Shown in pieces: positions 43,013-52,832 of a stretch of DNA of 64,000 nt; the stretch's first letter is position 1; each line of letters starts with the position of its first letter. Where the stretch lies: the NCBI GenBank assembly GCA_965247125.1, contig CBDFGO010000003.1, positions 1,736,001 through 1,800,000 on the forward strand, given 5' to 3'. The DNA is from CALBJU01 sp965247125. GTDB lineage: Bacteria; Bacteroidota; Rhodothermia; Rhodothermales; UBA10348. Below the pieces are notes generated by a model. It did no database searches and was not told the DNA's origin. It was given only the letters and a program-made list of their open reading frames with translations. The position numbers and the translations under genes are program-made.

Positions 43013-45679
43013 ATGAAAACGTTCGCCTACACCATCATCCTAGTCATCGCGATCATCTCTGCGACAAGACTATTTGTAGTCTTCGGATCAACACTCTCAT
43101 CACCCAGCCGCCTCGTGAATGAGAGGGTTCAACAAGCCAGAACCGCCGAGAATGCATTTTCTGATGGGAATTACAAAGAGGTTCTTTTCATTCTGCAAAG
43201 CGAGATCCGAGGAGTAAGTATTGAAGAAATGTCAGCGATCCAGGAAGACTCTTATCTAATGATCGGAAGGGTACTCACCCTTTCGGGAAATCTCGAGAAT
43301 GGACTTGATCATTTCAAGTTAGTCACCGCCACCGATGATCTAAAGCACGAGCGACCGAAGCTATATTTTAGTTCGCTGTGTGGGATCGCCCATATCTGGA
43401 TCAGATTGGGAAAGTTTGAAGCCGCTGGTCAGTTTTTAAATCGTTGTTACGATTTTTTTCGCGCATTGCCGGATGAGCATCCTACTAATTATAGAAATGT
43501 GTTTCATCTGAAAGGCTTACTGCTCCATGAGCAGGGGGATCTCGATCAAGCACTTAAATATTATAATGCAGCCCTCTCAAATTGGCACAGTTCTGATTTT
43601 TTATCCGCGGTGAATCGAGCTGCTACACTGAACAATATTGGCAATATCTATTGGAAAAAGGGCCAATATGAAATGGCGCTAGCGTTCCATGAACGGTCTT
43701 TGTCTCTAAAGAGAAAGGTACTGACCCAGTTTCATCCGGATATAGCAACCTCCTATAATAATCTTGGTGTATTGCTCGAAGAGATTGGAGACCATGAAAG
43801 AGCGCTAAATTTTCACAACAACGCATTACACATTCGATTGAACGCGTTCGGAAGTCACATTTTTACGGCCCACTCTTACCACAATCTCGCGTCGACGTAC
43901 CACGCACTAAAAGACGACAAGAGAGCACTCGAGCTTGTCGGCCGAGCTATGAATATGAAGCGTATTGTCGTAGGTGAACGACACTTCGACTACGTCAACA
44001 GTGTCTCACTGGCAGCAACGATTAACGCATCCCTGGGAAGATTATCCGTTTCTGATTCCTTATTCAATACGTCCACCTTATACTGCAATTATTCTGACAG
44101 TTATTTATGTTCTTTTTTAGATATTTATTATGCACGTTATTTAATTGATCATCGGGCCGACGAATCTGCCATGTTGGAAGCTCAGAAAATAATTTCTGAT
44201 GTCATCATAAGGGTAGGAAACGACCACCCATTGATCGCGAAAACCTTCAACCAAATTGCTGAGTCGTTCCGCAGCAAGGGCGAAAAGGACCTCGCCATGA
44301 CCTTCGCTCGTCGCGCTATCGTATCAAATGCAGGCTTGAGACTAACTCAGCTCTACGATCTTTCAATGATAGATTTTCGGAGCATTAATCGGGATGTTCT
44401 TCTCAATTCTCTCAGCATTATCTCAACCATCCTTTCCGGTAGTGTGAACAACACGCCTTCGACAGGGCAGGTCGAAATCCTTCTCTCCATCCTACGGGTT
44501 AATCAGTTCGCCCTCCTGACGATTGAAAGATCTCTTTCATCATCCATAATTGACGTGTTTCATAGTCGTTCTTCTGGCATCGCAAACGAGTTTGTTGTGT
44601 CTAGCATCTCGGTACTCATCAAATTATTTAGGTTCACAGGAGACGATCAATACGTCAAACAATCTTTAGAGCTTGCTGACTATTCCAACAACTGGATGCT
44701 TCAGAACCAACTTGGTGAGTTTAGGGCCTTTGAAATGGCTGGAGCGACAGAAGCCGAAATCTCTGATCTCCGACGAAGTATGCACGCATCACTTGAGCTT
44801 CAGAGAATAATTCGGGCAAAACGCAGCTCAGACGCCTCGTCCGAACTGGCTAGAGATTCTCTTTTTCGTGTCAATGAATTACGTGCGGCCCAGAAATCCA
44901 TACTTGCTTTTAAATATCCGCTCTACTCAGATTATAGGCCTCGGTGGTCGAGATATACTGCAAATAACATGCGTGAATATTTAGATAGATATAATCACAA
45001 TTTAATAGAGTATTATACGATTTCGGACTCTCTGTTTGCCTTCGTGGTTACTGAAAATTCGTATCACTTTGTGGCGTTAGACCGAACGGATGCGATCCGG
45101 GATCTGGCCGATTCACTCCGCCATGCTATAACTACCAGAAGAACCCCTAAATATCTCGACGCGTCTTTCGGGTTGTACGAGCGACTCTTTCAGCCGCTGC
45201 AACATTTGTTCACAAGTTCGCGATTGATCATCGTCCCGAATCGTGTGGTAGAACAGATTTCCTTCGAGTCCTTGATATCGTCTGACTCGTTGGAGTACAA
45301 CATGACGTTCGTCGACGCAAAGCTGGATTTCCTGATAAAGAACTATGAGTTTAAATATGGTTATTCCATTTCTATGATTCTTGATAGTGAAAAATATCGA
45401 AGCGTTACTTTTTCGAGTGACATTTTAGCGTTTGCGCCTGTGTTTGATAAATCGGTTACGTTCTCTCAGGAGGTCACCGAGTTTTTGAATACGACTCTTG
45501 GTGAGCGCGCGCCGGATCCTCCACGCTTGGCGAAACTGATGGGCTCAGCACGGGAGGTGAAGAATATTTCCAAGATCATGAAACGAAAGAATGGTTGGTT
45601 CGCTTCCTGGACTAGCAAGGAGGAGCTATGCCCAAAAGTTGTGTATGGAAGGTTTAGGCAGCGTGTCGTTCTGATGTAA
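43013..45679 (+). CDS. TPR-CHAT protein, 5' part, truncated by IS256-family insertion
   Basis: 888 residues as it stands. Residues 1-870 are native; the last 18 come from the IS left end. An N-terminal membrane helix (about 4-24) is followed by TPR repeats of the 42-residue type (about 150-335; ATLNNIGNIYWKKGQYEMAL, SYNNLGVLLEEIGDHERAL). The first half of a CHAT (caspase-like) domain begins about 690 (LIIVPNRVVEQISFESLI). The catalytic His and Cys lie beyond the insertion, so this product should be inactive. Restored length would be 1044 residues. DNA is more AT-rich than neighbours. Confidence 0.85.
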   Translation: MKTFAYTIILVIAIISATRLFVVFGSTLSSPSRLVNERVQQARTAENAFSDGNYKEVLFILQSEIRGVSIEEMSAIQEDSYLMIGRVLTLSGNLENGLDHFKLVTATDDLKHERPKLYFSSLCGIAHIWIRLGKFEAAGQFLNRCYDFFRALPDEHPTNYRNVFHLKGLLLHEQGDLDQALKYYNAALSNWHSSDFLSAVNRAATLNNIGNIYWKKGQYEMALAFHERSLSLKRKVLTQFHPDIATSYNNLGVLLEEIGDHERALNFHNNALHIRLNAFGSHIFTAHSYHNLASTYHALKDDKRALELVGRAMNMKRIVVGERHFDYVNSVSLAATINASLGRLSVSDSLFNTSTLYCNYSDSYLCSFLDIYYARYLIDHRADESAMLEAQKIISDVIIRVGNDHPLIAKTFNQIAESFRSKGEKDLAMTFARRAIVSNAGLRLTQLYDLSMIDFRSINRDVLLNSLSIISTILSGSVNNTPSTGQVEILLSILRVNQFALLTIERSLSSSIIDVFHSRSSGIANEFVVSSISVLIKLFRFTGDDQYVKQSLELADYSNNWMLQNQLGEFRAFEMAGATEAEISDLRRSMHASLELQRIIRAKRSSDASSELARDSLFRVNELRAAQKSILAFKYPLYSDYRPRWSRYTANNMREYLDRYNHNLIEYYTISDSLFAFVVTENSYHFVALDRTDAIRDLADSLRHAITTRRTPKYLDASFGLYERLFQPLQHLFTSSRLIIVPNRVVEQISFESLISSDSLEYNMTFVDAKLDFLIKNYEFKYGYSISMILDSEKYRSVTFSSDILAFAPVFDKSVTFSQEVTEFLNTTLGERAPDPPRLAKLMGSAREVKNISKIMKRKNGWFASWTSKEELCPKVVYGRFRQRVVLM
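45614..45622 (+). repeat. Target-site duplication, left copy
   Basis: agcaaggag directly before the IS left end; the identical 9 bp follow the right end at 47007-47015. Nine bases fit the 8-9 bp duplications of IS256-family elements. Confidence 0.9.
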
Positions 45680-47006
45680 TTCCGTCGGTGAATTTGATTC
45701 CTTTTTTTACAAGTTGCAATAGGTGCGGTGCATTCAGTTTCCTCCACTTCTTCTGAGCCTCTTTACATAGACGGAAGGCCATTGCAAGAGCTGTTTCTCG
45801 GCTCAGACATCCCCTCGTTTTGGCGGTCCTGAGGCGCACGGTCGCGAACGTAGATTCGATCGGATTTGTGCTCCGAAGATGGATCCAGTGTTCTGCCGGA
45901 AAGTCATAAAAAGCGAGCAGTTCTTCTCGGTCTTTCACCAGAATCTCTGCTGCTTTCGGATACTTTTGCTGGTAGGCTTTGATGAAAAACAGAAGGGCGC
46001 TCTCTGCCTGCTTTTTTGTTTCTGCTGTATAGATCTGCGTGAGGTGACCTTTTGCCTTCTTCTGAACGGACTTGGGCAGGCGGTTGAGCACATTTGCTGT
46101 CTTGTGCACCCAACAGCGTGCGGCTCGCGTCTCGGGATAAACTTCTGCGAGAGCACTCCAGAATCCCATGGCTCCATCGGCAACAGCCAGCTTCGGTCCT
46201 TGATCCAGCCCGCGGTGCCTCAGCTCCAGGAGCAACTCTCGCCACGACTGCTTGCTCTCGCGAAAGCCGTCCTCGAGTGCTATAAGCTCCTTCCTTCCAT
46301 CGGCCGTAGCGCCGATCACGACCAGCAGACACAGTTTCTGTTTATCCATGCGTACGTTTACGTGAATACCGTCGGCCCAGAAATAGACGTAGTGCTTCTC
46401 CTTCAGGCTCCGCTTTTGCCAGTCTTCGTGCTCCCTTGTCCAAAGCGTCTTCAGGCGCGCAATCGTCGAGGAGGTCAGCCCTGGGGCATCAGGACCAACA
46501 AGGGCCGAGAGCGCTGCCTCAAAGCCGCCCGTTGAAACTCCCTTCAGGTACAACCATGGAATGAGAGCCTCAAGCGAGCGGCTCTTGCGGAGGTAGGCTG
46601 GTAGTATCGAACTGCGGAAACCGATTCTATCCTCACCCCGACCCGTACGGTCGCGTATGCGGGGCATCTTTACAGCGACCTCCCCGATACCAGTCAAAAT
46701 CTTCCTCTCTGGCAGATATCCATTGCGAACGATGCGGTGGCGATTCTCTTCGTCGCGCAGGAACTGGTAGCGCTGGCAGAAAGCTTCAACCTCGGCCTCA
46801 ACGGCTGTGGCCAGCATCTTTGCGGCCCCTGTTCGCAATACTTCTGTCAACACATCCTCTGTGCTATTGTAGTTCTCGTTCTCGTGTGCGTTATTCGTCT
46901 TCATGGGCGGTGTATCCTCCAATCTTCGGATTGACAATGACGTAATCATCATCAGGATACGCCGCCTATACCTTTTTCACCCGTACACAACTTTCGGGGT
47001 TAACTC
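45623..47006 (-). mobile_element. IS256-family insertion sequence (1384 bp)
   Basis: Complete element. The terminal inverted repeats are 26 bp (45623-45648 and 46981-47006), identical at 21 of 26 positions, with the shared core AAAGTTGTGTA. It is bounded by 9-bp direct repeats and carries one intact transposase gene on the minus strand. It is inserted in the opposite orientation in the TPR-CHAT gene. The intact ends, target duplication and transposase suggest a fairly recent and possibly still mobile insertion. Confidence 0.93.
45654..46952 (-). CDS. IS256-family (Mutator-type) transposase
   Basis: 432 residues, intact; ATG 46952 or, more typical for the family start, ATG 46904. The DDE residues are in WADGIHV (first Asp), LAVADGAMGFW (second Asp) and STNPIESTFATVRLRT (Glu). 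The signature segment RCWVHKTANVLNRLPKSVQ lies between the second Asp and the Glu. The reading frame ends 6 bp from the left inverted repeat and fills the element. Confidence 0.95.
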   Translation of the reverse strand: MMITSLSIRRLEDTPPMKTNNAHENENYNSTEDVLTEVLRTGAAKMLATAVEAEVEAFCQRYQFLRDEENRHRIVRNGYLPERKILTGIGEVAVKMPRIRDRTGRGEDRIGFRSSILPAYLRKSRSLEALIPWLYLKGVSTGGFEAALSALVGPDAPGLTSSTIARLKTLWTREHEDWQKRSLKEKHYVYFWADGIHVNVRMDKQKLCLLVVIGATADGRKELIALEDGFRESKQSWRELLLELRHRGLDQGPKLAVADGAMGFWSALAEVYPETRAARCWVHKTANVLNRLPKSVQKKAKGHLTQIYTAETKKQAESALLFFIKAYQQKYPKAAEILVKDREELLAFYDFPAEHWIHLRSTNPIESTFATVRLRTAKTRGCLSRETALAMAFRLCKEAQKKWRKLNAPHLLQLVKKGIKFTDGITSERHAA

Positions 47007-47015
47007 AGCAAGGAG
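47007..47015 (+). repeat. Target-site duplication, right copy
   Basis: agcaaggag, identical to 45614-45622, directly after the IS right end. The codons read Ser-Lys-Glu in the CHAT frame on both sides. Confidence 0.9.
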
Positions 47016-47069
47016 AGCGACATACTACTGAGAAAGCGTTCGACTGAACATCAGCTAAAGACTCTTAAT

Positions 47070-47540
47070 TTGAATGATTACAGATACATTCACTTCGCTA
47101 CGCACAGCTTCGCAAATCAAGAGGATCCTGCTTCTTCGGGGATTATCCTGGAGACCAATGGGACAAATGGAGAGGACGGAATCTTATATGCCAGCGAAGT
47201 ATTTGGATTGGACATAAGTGCTGAACTTGTTGTTTTGAGTTCCTGCGACACTGCGAAAAGCAGCGAAAGTGATTCCGGGGGACTTGCTGGATTTGCGAGG
47301 GGCTTTATTTATGCAGGGGCCCAGAACCTGGTCGCTTCCCTCTGGCCCAGTGACGATGTCGGTGCGAGTATCCTAATGGAGCAATTTTATAGAGAACTTG
47401 CAGAGGGGCATCCAATCCCTACAGCATTGCGAAATGCAAAACTAACGCTTATCAATTCAGGGGGACCGATCGCAAAGCCTTACTACTGGTCAGGATTTGT
47501 CCATATTGGAGCCCCTTCCGTAGGTGAGCCGCCTGCCTAG
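47070..47540 (+). pseudogene. TPR-CHAT protein, 3' part cut off by the IS
   Basis: 156 residues counted from a TTG, but the native frame is open from 47004 and joins the 5' part in frame after 45622. It carries the CHAT catalytic dyad: His in YIHFATHS and Cys in LVVLSSCDT, followed by GGLAGFARGFIYAGAQNLVASLWP and the closing YYWSGFVHIGAP. No ribosome-binding site or proper start is visible after the IS, so it is probably silent. Together with 43013-45622 it makes a full gene. Confidence 0.85.
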
Positions 47541-47548
47541 GCATTTGA

Positions 47549-48754
47549 CTAACGACTTCCGGAAGCCATGTTTAGCGACCGCGGATCTGACTTAAGTCGC
47601 TGCATGCTAATGATTCCAACTATGGGGCCTGGAATTAGAACTATATATGCATACTCATAACCAATGGCTTCAATGAGAGTAGGCATCGCCTGCAAGGTCA
47701 CCAAGGTTAGCAGGAAGCCAATGCTCGTTTGTACTTGTAGAGCGGTGCCGACGTAATCGGGGTCTGCAAGCTCTGAAACTGCCGCACTAAACTGGGCTGA
47801 GTCGGCTACTACAGCCAGGCCCCAAATCAGGCAGATGGCTGTCAGGAGAATGGGTTGGTCGAAGAAGAATCCGACAATGGCACAGCAGATGCCTGAGATG
47901 GCCAGTGCGATGGATGTGATGGTGGTCCGTCCGATCTTGTCTGCCCAGATGCCGGCGATGTATGATCCCATGCCACCGGCGACGAAGATTCCGAATGCGG
48001 CGTATTTGGCAAGGTATTCTGGTAGTCCTGCATTCTGATAGCTGACCAGTAGCATTATGGGCACCCAGGCCCACATGGCGTATAGCTCCCACATGTGTCC
48101 GAAGTAGCCGAAGTTGGCGAGCCTTGTGGGTCTATCGGTGAGTCCAGCGGCGGCGTGACGCCAGTTGAATCGTGAGGCTTTTCCGAGGTGAGGGCCGGAC
48201 GTGATCCAGAACCAGGATATGATGGCGCCTATAACCGCCTGAATCGAGGTGCCATAGAGCACGATGCGCCAGGGTGGGATGCCGGTTGCACCGGTCGAAA
48301 GTGCGTTCAGCAGGTGGGGCATCCCGGAGCCGATGACCACGGCTCCTACCAACAGTCCGATGAGCTTGCCTCGGTCCTTCGTGGACCAGGAAGCCATGAT
48401 CTTCATTGCTGGAGGATAGACACCTGCCATCGCGGCGCCGGTCAGGAAACGGAATGTGAGCGCAGAGGTAGGTTCTGTCGATACGAGCGGGATCAGCCCG
48501 TTGACGATGGCGCCGAAGAGGGCGCTCACTGCGATGAGTTTTGGAGCGGAGTACTTGTCAGCCAGATTCAGGATTGCGCTGATGAGCGCTCCTGCAACGA
48601 ATCCGATCTGAACCGACATCGTCATCCAGGCCTGCATCGATGAGCTGAGGTCCCACTCCTGGGTGAGTTGCGGGATAACCGCTGAGGCTGAAAACCAGAG
48701 GGAGAGTGACAGCAGAGTCACAATCGAGAGAAGGGTGATGTTTCTGGTTTTCAT
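47549..48754 (-). CDS. Major facilitator superfamily transporter
   Basis: 401 residues with twelve membrane helices. The first contains LWFSASAVIPQL, typical of the CynX/NimT-like or YycB-like MFS branch. The loop 2-3 motif is weak (NLADKYSAPK), while GIWADKIGRTTI between helices 8 and 9 is a good MFS signature. Substrate unknown. Convergent with the CHAT remnant (8 bp between stops). The gene upstream ends in a strong terminator, so this one has its own promoter in the 110-bp gap. Confidence 0.9.
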   Translation of the reverse strand: MKTRNITLLSIVTLLSLSLWFSASAVIPQLTQEWDLSSSMQAWMTMSVQIGFVAGALISAILNLADKYSAPKLIAVSALFGAIVNGLIPLVSTEPTSALTFRFLTGAAMAGVYPPAMKIMASWSTKDRGKLIGLLVGAVVIGSGMPHLLNALSTGATGIPPWRIVLYGTSIQAVIGAIISWFWITSGPHLGKASRFNWRHAAAGLTDRPTRLANFGYFGHMWELYAMWAWVPIMLLVSYQNAGLPEYLAKYAAFGIFVAGGMGSYIAGIWADKIGRTTITSIALAISGICCAIVGFFFDQPILLTAICLIWGLAVVADSAQFSAAVSELADPDYVGTALQVQTSIGFLLTLVTLQAMPTLIEAIGYEYAYIVLIPGPIVGIISMQRLKSDPRSLNMASGSR

Positions 48755-48806
48755 TGACTCGGTTCGGGTTGGCCGAATCTACGGGATTGGGGGGTGGGCA
48801 AAAAGG

Positions 48807-48839
48807 AAGCGGCGCGGCGATATGATCGCCGCGCCGCTT
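48807..48839 (-). terminator. Rho-independent terminator of the metalloprotease gene
   Basis: Perfect 15-bp stem (48807-48821 with 48825-48839, aagcggcgcggcgat arm) and a 3-nt loop, followed on the minus strand by cctttttg (48798-48806). It starts 24 bp past the stop at 48864. Confidence 0.9.
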
Positions 48840-48863
48840 GAAGTCCCTTAGAGAGTTAAACCT

Positions 48864-51350
48864 CTAGTCGTCGTCTGCATCCAGGATTTCGTCGAGGCGG
48901 GCCGAGAGATCTCTGAGATGAAGGCGGGTCATCGAGTCGCGGGTGCGTGATGCTGCGCGGTCTACCAGGGCCTTCGTCGTTTCGAGTTCGCCGCGGACGA
49001 GCATCTTCAGATCCGAATCGTCTGCATCGACACTCTGGAAACCTCTGGTTGCCAGGAAGCCGACGGCATTGAAATCGAGATCCATCAGGCGTTCGAGCGA
49101 AGACACGTAGCCGCGCTGCAGATTGCGTCGGTAGGAGTCAATGGCCCCTGAGCTCGAGAGCTCAGAGAAAATGGCTCCTCGCATATCTCCCATGAGATCG
49201 GTGACCGTGTACTGGTCACTTCCCCACCGTGCTTCACCCTCCATCATCCGAGCTAGTTTCTGAGGATCGAGCAGGCGAGTAATGCCTCCGACCTGGTAGC
49301 CGCGGATACGGTTGACGATACCGCCATTCTCGATGCGCTGAAGAATGTCCTCGCGAATCATCCACTTAGGAGTCGTGAACACATGGTCCGCAATCCATTG
49401 GACTGCACGAGCCTGGCGCTCTTTAGGTACAGCCTCGTAGACCGTGCCGTTCTGATCCGTTGTCTTGAGTTGCTCGTAGACGCCGCCAACGTTGTTGGAC
49501 ACGTGACCGATATATCGGCTATACTGACGGCCAACATTGACGTACATCTCTTGCAGTTGGTCGTAGTTCTGGCCATCGTCTTCGCTCCAATCAGCGATGC
49601 CGTCGAGGATGCGCTCCAGATTCAGGATGCCCAGGCGAGACGCTTCCATTTCGTCATTTGAAATGTTTTCCGTCTGAACTCTGGGGTCACCGAACCCACT
49701 GCCGAACCACATGGCTGGATCGTCTGCACGGTCCTTCACCCACTCATTCAGAAGCAGGTGCTCCTCGTCTGAATTGCGGTCGCCGTCGAACCAGGAATAG
49801 GCCCATTTGGTAGCCCAATCATCGTATTCACCAACGAGAGCACTGAACTGCGTGACTCCGTCCTCTGGTTGCGCTACATAGTTGAATCGTGCGTAGTCCA
49901 TGATCGAAGGCGCGACGCCATGTGTGCTCGTGAATTCAGGGTCACGAAGCTGCTCGACCGTGTAGGCGTACGATGACCCCATATTGTGCTGGTAGCCGAG
50001 CGTGTGTCCGATCTCGTGGGCCGATACAAATCGGACCAGCTCGGCCATGACATCGTCGTCGAACTTGGCGCCTCGAGCACTGGGATTGACAGCGGCGGTC
50101 TGCACCAGGTACCAGTTGCGAAGCAGCGTCATCACATTGTGATACCAGTTGATATCGCTTTCCAGAATTTCTCCGGTTCGCGGATCGTGTACGTGGGGAC
50201 CCGATGCATTCTGAACATCTGACGCGTAGTAGCGAAGAACCGAATACCGAGCGTCTTCTGGGCTAAAATCAGGATCTTCTTCAGCAGTCGGTGCCATTTT
50301 ACCGACGATGGCATTCTTGAATCCCGCTGCTTCGAACGAGCGTTGCCAGTCGTCTACGCCCTGAATGAGCGCTTCGCGCCAGATTTCAGGAGTGTTCTGA
50401 TCGATATAGTAGACGATCTGATCGACGGGTTCTACCAATTCACCGCGGGCGTAGGCTGCGGGATCCTTGGGCACGAGGCGGTAGCGAGTAATGTAGCAGG
50501 TCGTTTCCGAGCGATGCTGCTCCTCGTCGAATTCTGTAAAGCGGACGCTGAAGAGTCCGACGCGTTCGTCGCAGAGGCGAGGAGTCATCGGATCATCCGG
50601 TAGTGAGACCATCGACTGCGCCATTTCCAGCGTGATCGAATTGGTCGATCCATTCGAAGGCGCGCCTGTAGCATCGTAGGTCAGGACGTGCCGAACCTCA
50701 ATGTTCGTCGGAAACGACTTGACCGATTCAATGTAGCTTCTATCGCCGTCTACGCGGCGCACCTTGAGCGACGTGCGGCGAGACGCTTGAAGCCCGAGTG
50801 ACGGAACGTCTCCTGTAAAAAGGCTCGAAACATCAATAACAACTCCCGTCGTGTCTTCGTTATGGGCTTTGATCTCGAATGCCTTGATGATTGGCTCTAA
50901 GTTCGAATTTCGAACGGCCTCGTATATGGGACTGTCTTCGCTTGCACGATTCGAATAACCGACCACGCGCAGCAGGACCTTGTCATTCTTGCGGTCCCAA
51001 CGGACTACCTGGGTATTTGTCTTCTGCCCGCCGTAGCCAACATTGTCAGCCGTCTTTGCGATGCGCGTTACGAGCAGAAACTCCTTGCCAAGCTCCTCAT
51101 TCGGAATCACGTAGTAGTAAGTCGCGTCGTCACGGTAGACGTCGAAAAGACCTTCGTCTTTGACAAAATCGTCTTTGATGACTTCTGAGAAGGCTTTGGG
51201 GCCCTTTTCCTTGTCTTTATCGTCTGATTTTTTGGACGCATCCGGTTTTGACTGCGCGGTACTCGCGCCCTTGGATGCTGCACAGCCGGCCAACAGGAAG
51301 ACGGCCATCGAAAGCATCAGTAATATTCTGGGGATCCTCATGGGTATCAA
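48864..51350 (-). CDS. Zinc metalloprotease with DUF5117/DUF5118 domains, lipoprotein
   Basis: 828 residues with a lipobox (LLAGC, about Cys22). A charged linker (KPDASKKSDDKDKEKG) leads into the DUF5118/DUF5117 region (about 50-420). The metzincin site HEIGHTLGYQHN begins at His445 and has all three His ligands and the catalytic Glu; SIMDYARFNY nearby acts as the Met-turn. DUF4953-type C-terminal region follows. It is probably a periplasmic or surface peptidase; substrates of this family are unknown. Followed by a strong terminator. Confidence 0.9.
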   Translation of the reverse strand: MIPMRIPRILLMLSMAVFLLAGCAASKGASTAQSKPDASKKSDDKDKEKGPKAFSEVIKDDFVKDEGLFDVYRDDATYYYVIPNEELGKEFLLVTRIAKTADNVGYGGQKTNTQVVRWDRKNDKVLLRVVGYSNRASEDSPIYEAVRNSNLEPIIKAFEIKAHNEDTTGVVIDVSSLFTGDVPSLGLQASRRTSLKVRRVDGDRSYIESVKSFPTNIEVRHVLTYDATGAPSNGSTNSITLEMAQSMVSLPDDPMTPRLCDERVGLFSVRFTEFDEEQHRSETTCYITRYRLVPKDPAAYARGELVEPVDQIVYYIDQNTPEIWREALIQGVDDWQRSFEAAGFKNAIVGKMAPTAEEDPDFSPEDARYSVLRYYASDVQNASGPHVHDPRTGEILESDINWYHNVMTLLRNWYLVQTAAVNPSARGAKFDDDVMAELVRFVSAHEIGHTLGYQHNMGSSYAYTVEQLRDPEFTSTHGVAPSIMDYARFNYVAQPEDGVTQFSALVGEYDDWATKWAYSWFDGDRNSDEEHLLLNEWVKDRADDPAMWFGSGFGDPRVQTENISNDEMEASRLGILNLERILDGIADWSEDDGQNYDQLQEMYVNVGRQYSRYIGHVSNNVGGVYEQLKTTDQNGTVYEAVPKERQARAVQWIADHVFTTPKWMIREDILQRIENGGIVNRIRGYQVGGITRLLDPQKLARMMEGEARWGSDQYTVTDLMGDMRGAIFSELSSSGAIDSYRRNLQRGYVSSLERLMDLDFNAVGFLATRGFQSVDADDSDLKMLVRGELETTKALVDRAASRTRDSMTRLHLRDLSARLDEILDADDD

Positions 51351-51524
51351 GAATTGAATTCAGAAAATCTGTTACACGAAATTTGTTACGCGGAGCCGAT
51401 GGTGGGGTCAACTTCCGAGAATCGTCACGGAACCGCGAACAATGGAGCAAAGAATTTAGCCATCCAAGACGCGTCATTCAATGCAATTCGCGCTTTCTCT
51501 CACTTCACGGGGATGGGCTGTTAC

Positions 51525-52832
51525 CTAACGGGAGAGTATTCCTTGAGCCGTAATCAGCCGATCTGTCTGGGCAGAAATGTCGTCGAAATAGATAAATGTG
51601 GTGAACATATTCTGTGTCTGGGGAATGCCGCCGTCCAGCGCTCGTTGCAAGCCCGCATCATCGACCACGTACCGATACTCGTGCTGCCCTTGCTTCATAT
51701 TGACGACCCCCTCATACCAACCCCTGCTCCCGTCCCAATCCAGCTGATTTTCCTCGATGGCCTCCCAATTGGAGAAGCTCCCCACTATGTAGACTCTGCC
51801 CTGGACGCGCTGCTCATTCGGGGGCACCAGACGCAGAGTGACGTCGATGTATTCTCCAGAATAATCAGGATCAGTCACTGATCGTACACCTTCGCGCACC
51901 AGTGACTGCCCATTCAGAAACGGCGCAATGCCCGATGCGCCCAGATTGGCGTAATCTGGTTCGAGCGTGACGCTCCATGGGATGGAGTTCTGATCGACCC
52001 GCTCAATCCTACCGCCAGTGCGGATATCCGATAGATTGATGTAATAGTTTGCCGTCAGATGACCGAACGAATTGCGTGGTTCGAGATAATATTGCAGGTC
52101 CGGGCGCACGTTCAAAGACGGCCGATCGACACACCGACTTGCCTGATACCAGCTGTTCCTCAGAAAACAGACGGTGTAGTCGAACACATTGGTATTCAAT
52201 TCAGGTGGGCTGAAGCGAACGAAGGGCTGGATCGAAGAGAACTGGCGGCCTGCTACCAGAACATTGTCCAGTCGCATATCGATTGGTGTCGATTGCTCGG
52301 TTACGAAAAATGGTCGCTCGAACAGGACCTCGTCTTCCATTCCCTGCTCCGTCACACGCAGGATATAGTTGCCGCTGAGTCGAAAGTCGATGACAGAATT
52401 GGGAAACTGGTACTCGTAGTGCACATAGTCCACGTACGTGGCCTGGCTCTGCCGGTAGTCCATTATGTCATCACGATGAAAGATGCTGAGGTATTCGGCG
52501 GCGAACAGATCTCGCTTCCAATTCCGGTCCGCATGATAGAAATACACCGTCAGTGGCCGGCCTCGGCTACCCATCATATCGAATGCGAGGCGAAGCTGGA
52601 GGCCTGATCCCATCTCAACGATGGGTAATGACGTCTCACCGCTGCCCGCGTGCAACTGGATCGTCCTCGCATCAAGGTTGTCAACCGGCAGCACCAGGCC
52701 CTCAGGCTCGGGGATGCGTGCGGGCCGATCATCTGTTGATTCCTCTGTAGCGGCACACGCCGACAGCATAAGAACGCCCGCCAGTAATATCATTCGAAAT
52801 ATTCTTGGAAATGACCTCACCGATCGAGCCAT
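51525..52832 (-). CDS. Type IX secretion system plug protein (DUF5103), lipoprotein
   Basis: About 435 residues from ATG 52832 with the lipobox LSAC (Cys25); the frame is open to 52850. The middle (about 45-300) matches the DUF5103/T9SS plug family: an N-terminal beta domain with YFYHADRNWKRDLFAAEYL and DDIMDYRQS, then FLRNSWYQASRCVDRP. A C-terminal Ig-like carbohydrate-binding fold follows (VYIVGSFSNWEAIEENQL). In T9SS the plug closes the SprA translocon, which fits the T9SS cargo gene in this window. It overlaps the peptidase gene upstream by 16 bp. Confidence 0.85.
   Translation of the reverse strand: MARSVRSFPRIFRMILLAGVLMLSACAATEESTDDRPARIPEPEGLVLPVDNLDARTIQLHAGSGETSLPIVEMGSGLQLRLAFDMMGSRGRPLTVYFYHADRNWKRDLFAAEYLSIFHRDDIMDYRQSQATYVDYVHYEYQFPNSVIDFRLSGNYILRVTEQGMEDEVLFERPFFVTEQSTPIDMRLDNVLVAGRQFSSIQPFVRFSPPELNTNVFDYTVCFLRNSWYQASRCVDRPSLNVRPDLQYYLEPRNSFGHLTANYYINLSDIRTGGRIERVDQNSIPWSVTLEPDYANLGASGIAPFLNGQSLVREGVRSVTDPDYSGEYIDVTLRLVPPNEQRVQGRVYIVGSFSNWEAIEENQLDWDGSRGWYEGVVNMKQGQHEYRYVVDDAGLQRALDGGIPQTQNMFTTFIYFDDISAQTDRLITAQGILSR

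Noticed and set aside
45623..45648. IS ends placed at the CCC just before AAAGTTGTGTA
   Set aside because: With that boundary the flanking 8-9 bp do not match. Moving the ends 8 bp outward gives longer inverted repeats and a perfect 9-bp target duplication that restores the reading frame.
52059..52607. 182-codon plus-strand open frame inside the T9SS plug gene
   Set aside because: Antisense to a recognised lipoprotein family with a good start; no independent features.
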